Shown here in pieces: positions 23,455-23,703 of a stretch of DNA of 23,703 bases. A program made the translations under genes and the position numbers. The notes under the pieces are model-generated. The model had not been told where the DNA came from, did no database searches, and was given only the letters and a program-made list of their open reading frames with translations. How positions within the stretch are numbered: position 1 is the first letter of the stretch; each line of letters begins with the position of its first letter. Origin of the DNA: Endomicrobiia bacterium (GTDB lineage: Bacteria > Elusimicrobiota > Endomicrobiia > Endomicrobiales > Endomicrobiaceae); the NCBI GenBank assembly GCA_025998475.1, contig BNVZ01000003.1, forward strand, positions 1-23,703. The letters run 5' to 3'.

Positions 23455-23703
23455 TAGACCTCTTGCACAACTTGAGTAGACCTCCCACACAACTTTGAGT
23501 ATTAAATTTTAGAATTACAAATACCTGAAACCCTGAGTTAAATCGCAGTCCAAAGGGTCTTTTGCGATTCCTGTATTATTCTGTACTATCGGCACTTATG
23601 GATACATACTACATCTTTGAACCTTTTAACAAATACTTTAATGTTTTCTACTATAATCATCTGATAAATCTTTCTATTTAACTCCTTATCTTCTTTTGTC
23701 AGC
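23455..23703 (-). mobile_element. 3' end of a decayed IS5-family insertion sequence
   Basis: The minus strand from 23702 reads LTKEDKELNRKIYQMIIVEN, then IKVFVKRFKDV and, after a TAG, YRIIQ. A second frame gives NRKRPFGLRFN near 23535-23570. This follows the C-terminus of IS5-type DDE transposases (a LTKEQKxYNxxLxxxRxxVE-like stretch, a K-FKIL block, then YRNRRKRFGLRFNLI). An internal stop and a frameshift make it a pseudogene. The element ends at the repeat TAGACCTCTTGCACAACTT (23455-23473), which is present again with 3-4 changes at 23477-23495. The upstream part of the element lies beyond the window. Confidence 0.7.

Overview
The window is AT-rich bacterial DNA from a Gram-negative (diderm) organism. 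It carries an LpoB-type lipoprotein, an ExbB/ExbD pair, a protein ending like an outer-membrane barrel, and a membrane sulfatase-fold transferase. Intact, tightly packed housekeeping genes alternate with decayed islands: a phosphofructokinase fragment, a frameshifted GC-rich remnant and a broken IS5-type transposase. This mix, together with the fermentative redox genes (NfnAB and a CoA-dehydratase activase), would suit a host-restricted anaerobe such as an Elusimicrobiota/Endomicrobium termite-gut symbiont. That assignment is an inference from gene style, not a database match.

Layout. (1) 1-411: the start of a leftward secG with a near-consensus promoter, then a non-coding stretch with a 14-bp inverted repeat. 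(2) 412-5918, plus strand: a giant fused 2-hydroxyacyl-CoA dehydratase activase and a DUF362 ferredoxin-like protein. (3) 6065-8421, minus strand: rpmE-prfA-prmC, the translation-termination cluster. (4) 8638-17976, minus strand: a seven-gene run tyrS, lpoB, COG3014-type TPR lipoprotein, a secreted HExxH protein with a barrel-like end, nfnA, nfnB and an LTA-synthase/MdoB-family transferase, with gaps of 0-17 bp or short overlaps. (5) 17977-20027: a decaying region with inverted repeats, a GC-rich pseudogene, an intact lipoprotein with a cysteine-peptidase-like motif, a pfkA remnant and an IS-end relic. (6) 20028-21057: exbB-exbD. (7) 21480-23380: miaB and a lytic transglycosylase, preceded by an 18-codon leader ORF. 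(8) 23455-23703: the end of a broken IS5-family element.

The most unusual part is the tyrS-lpoB junction. tyrS carries about 100 extra residues made of alternating 30-bp repeats inside its S4 RNA-binding domain. The start of lpoB has been amplified into seven in-frame copies of a 30-bp cassette, each with its own Shine-Dalgarno sequence and ATG. Between them lies an older, diverged duplication of the whole tyrS-end/lpoB-start junction. Two adjacent, unrelated arrays thus share a 30-bp (10-codon) period.

Functionally, the long operon joins a tRNA synthetase, cell-wall synthesis control (LpoB and COG3014, probably with the transferase) and electron-bifurcating redox balance (NfnAB). ExbBD and the lytic transglycosylase add further envelope functions.
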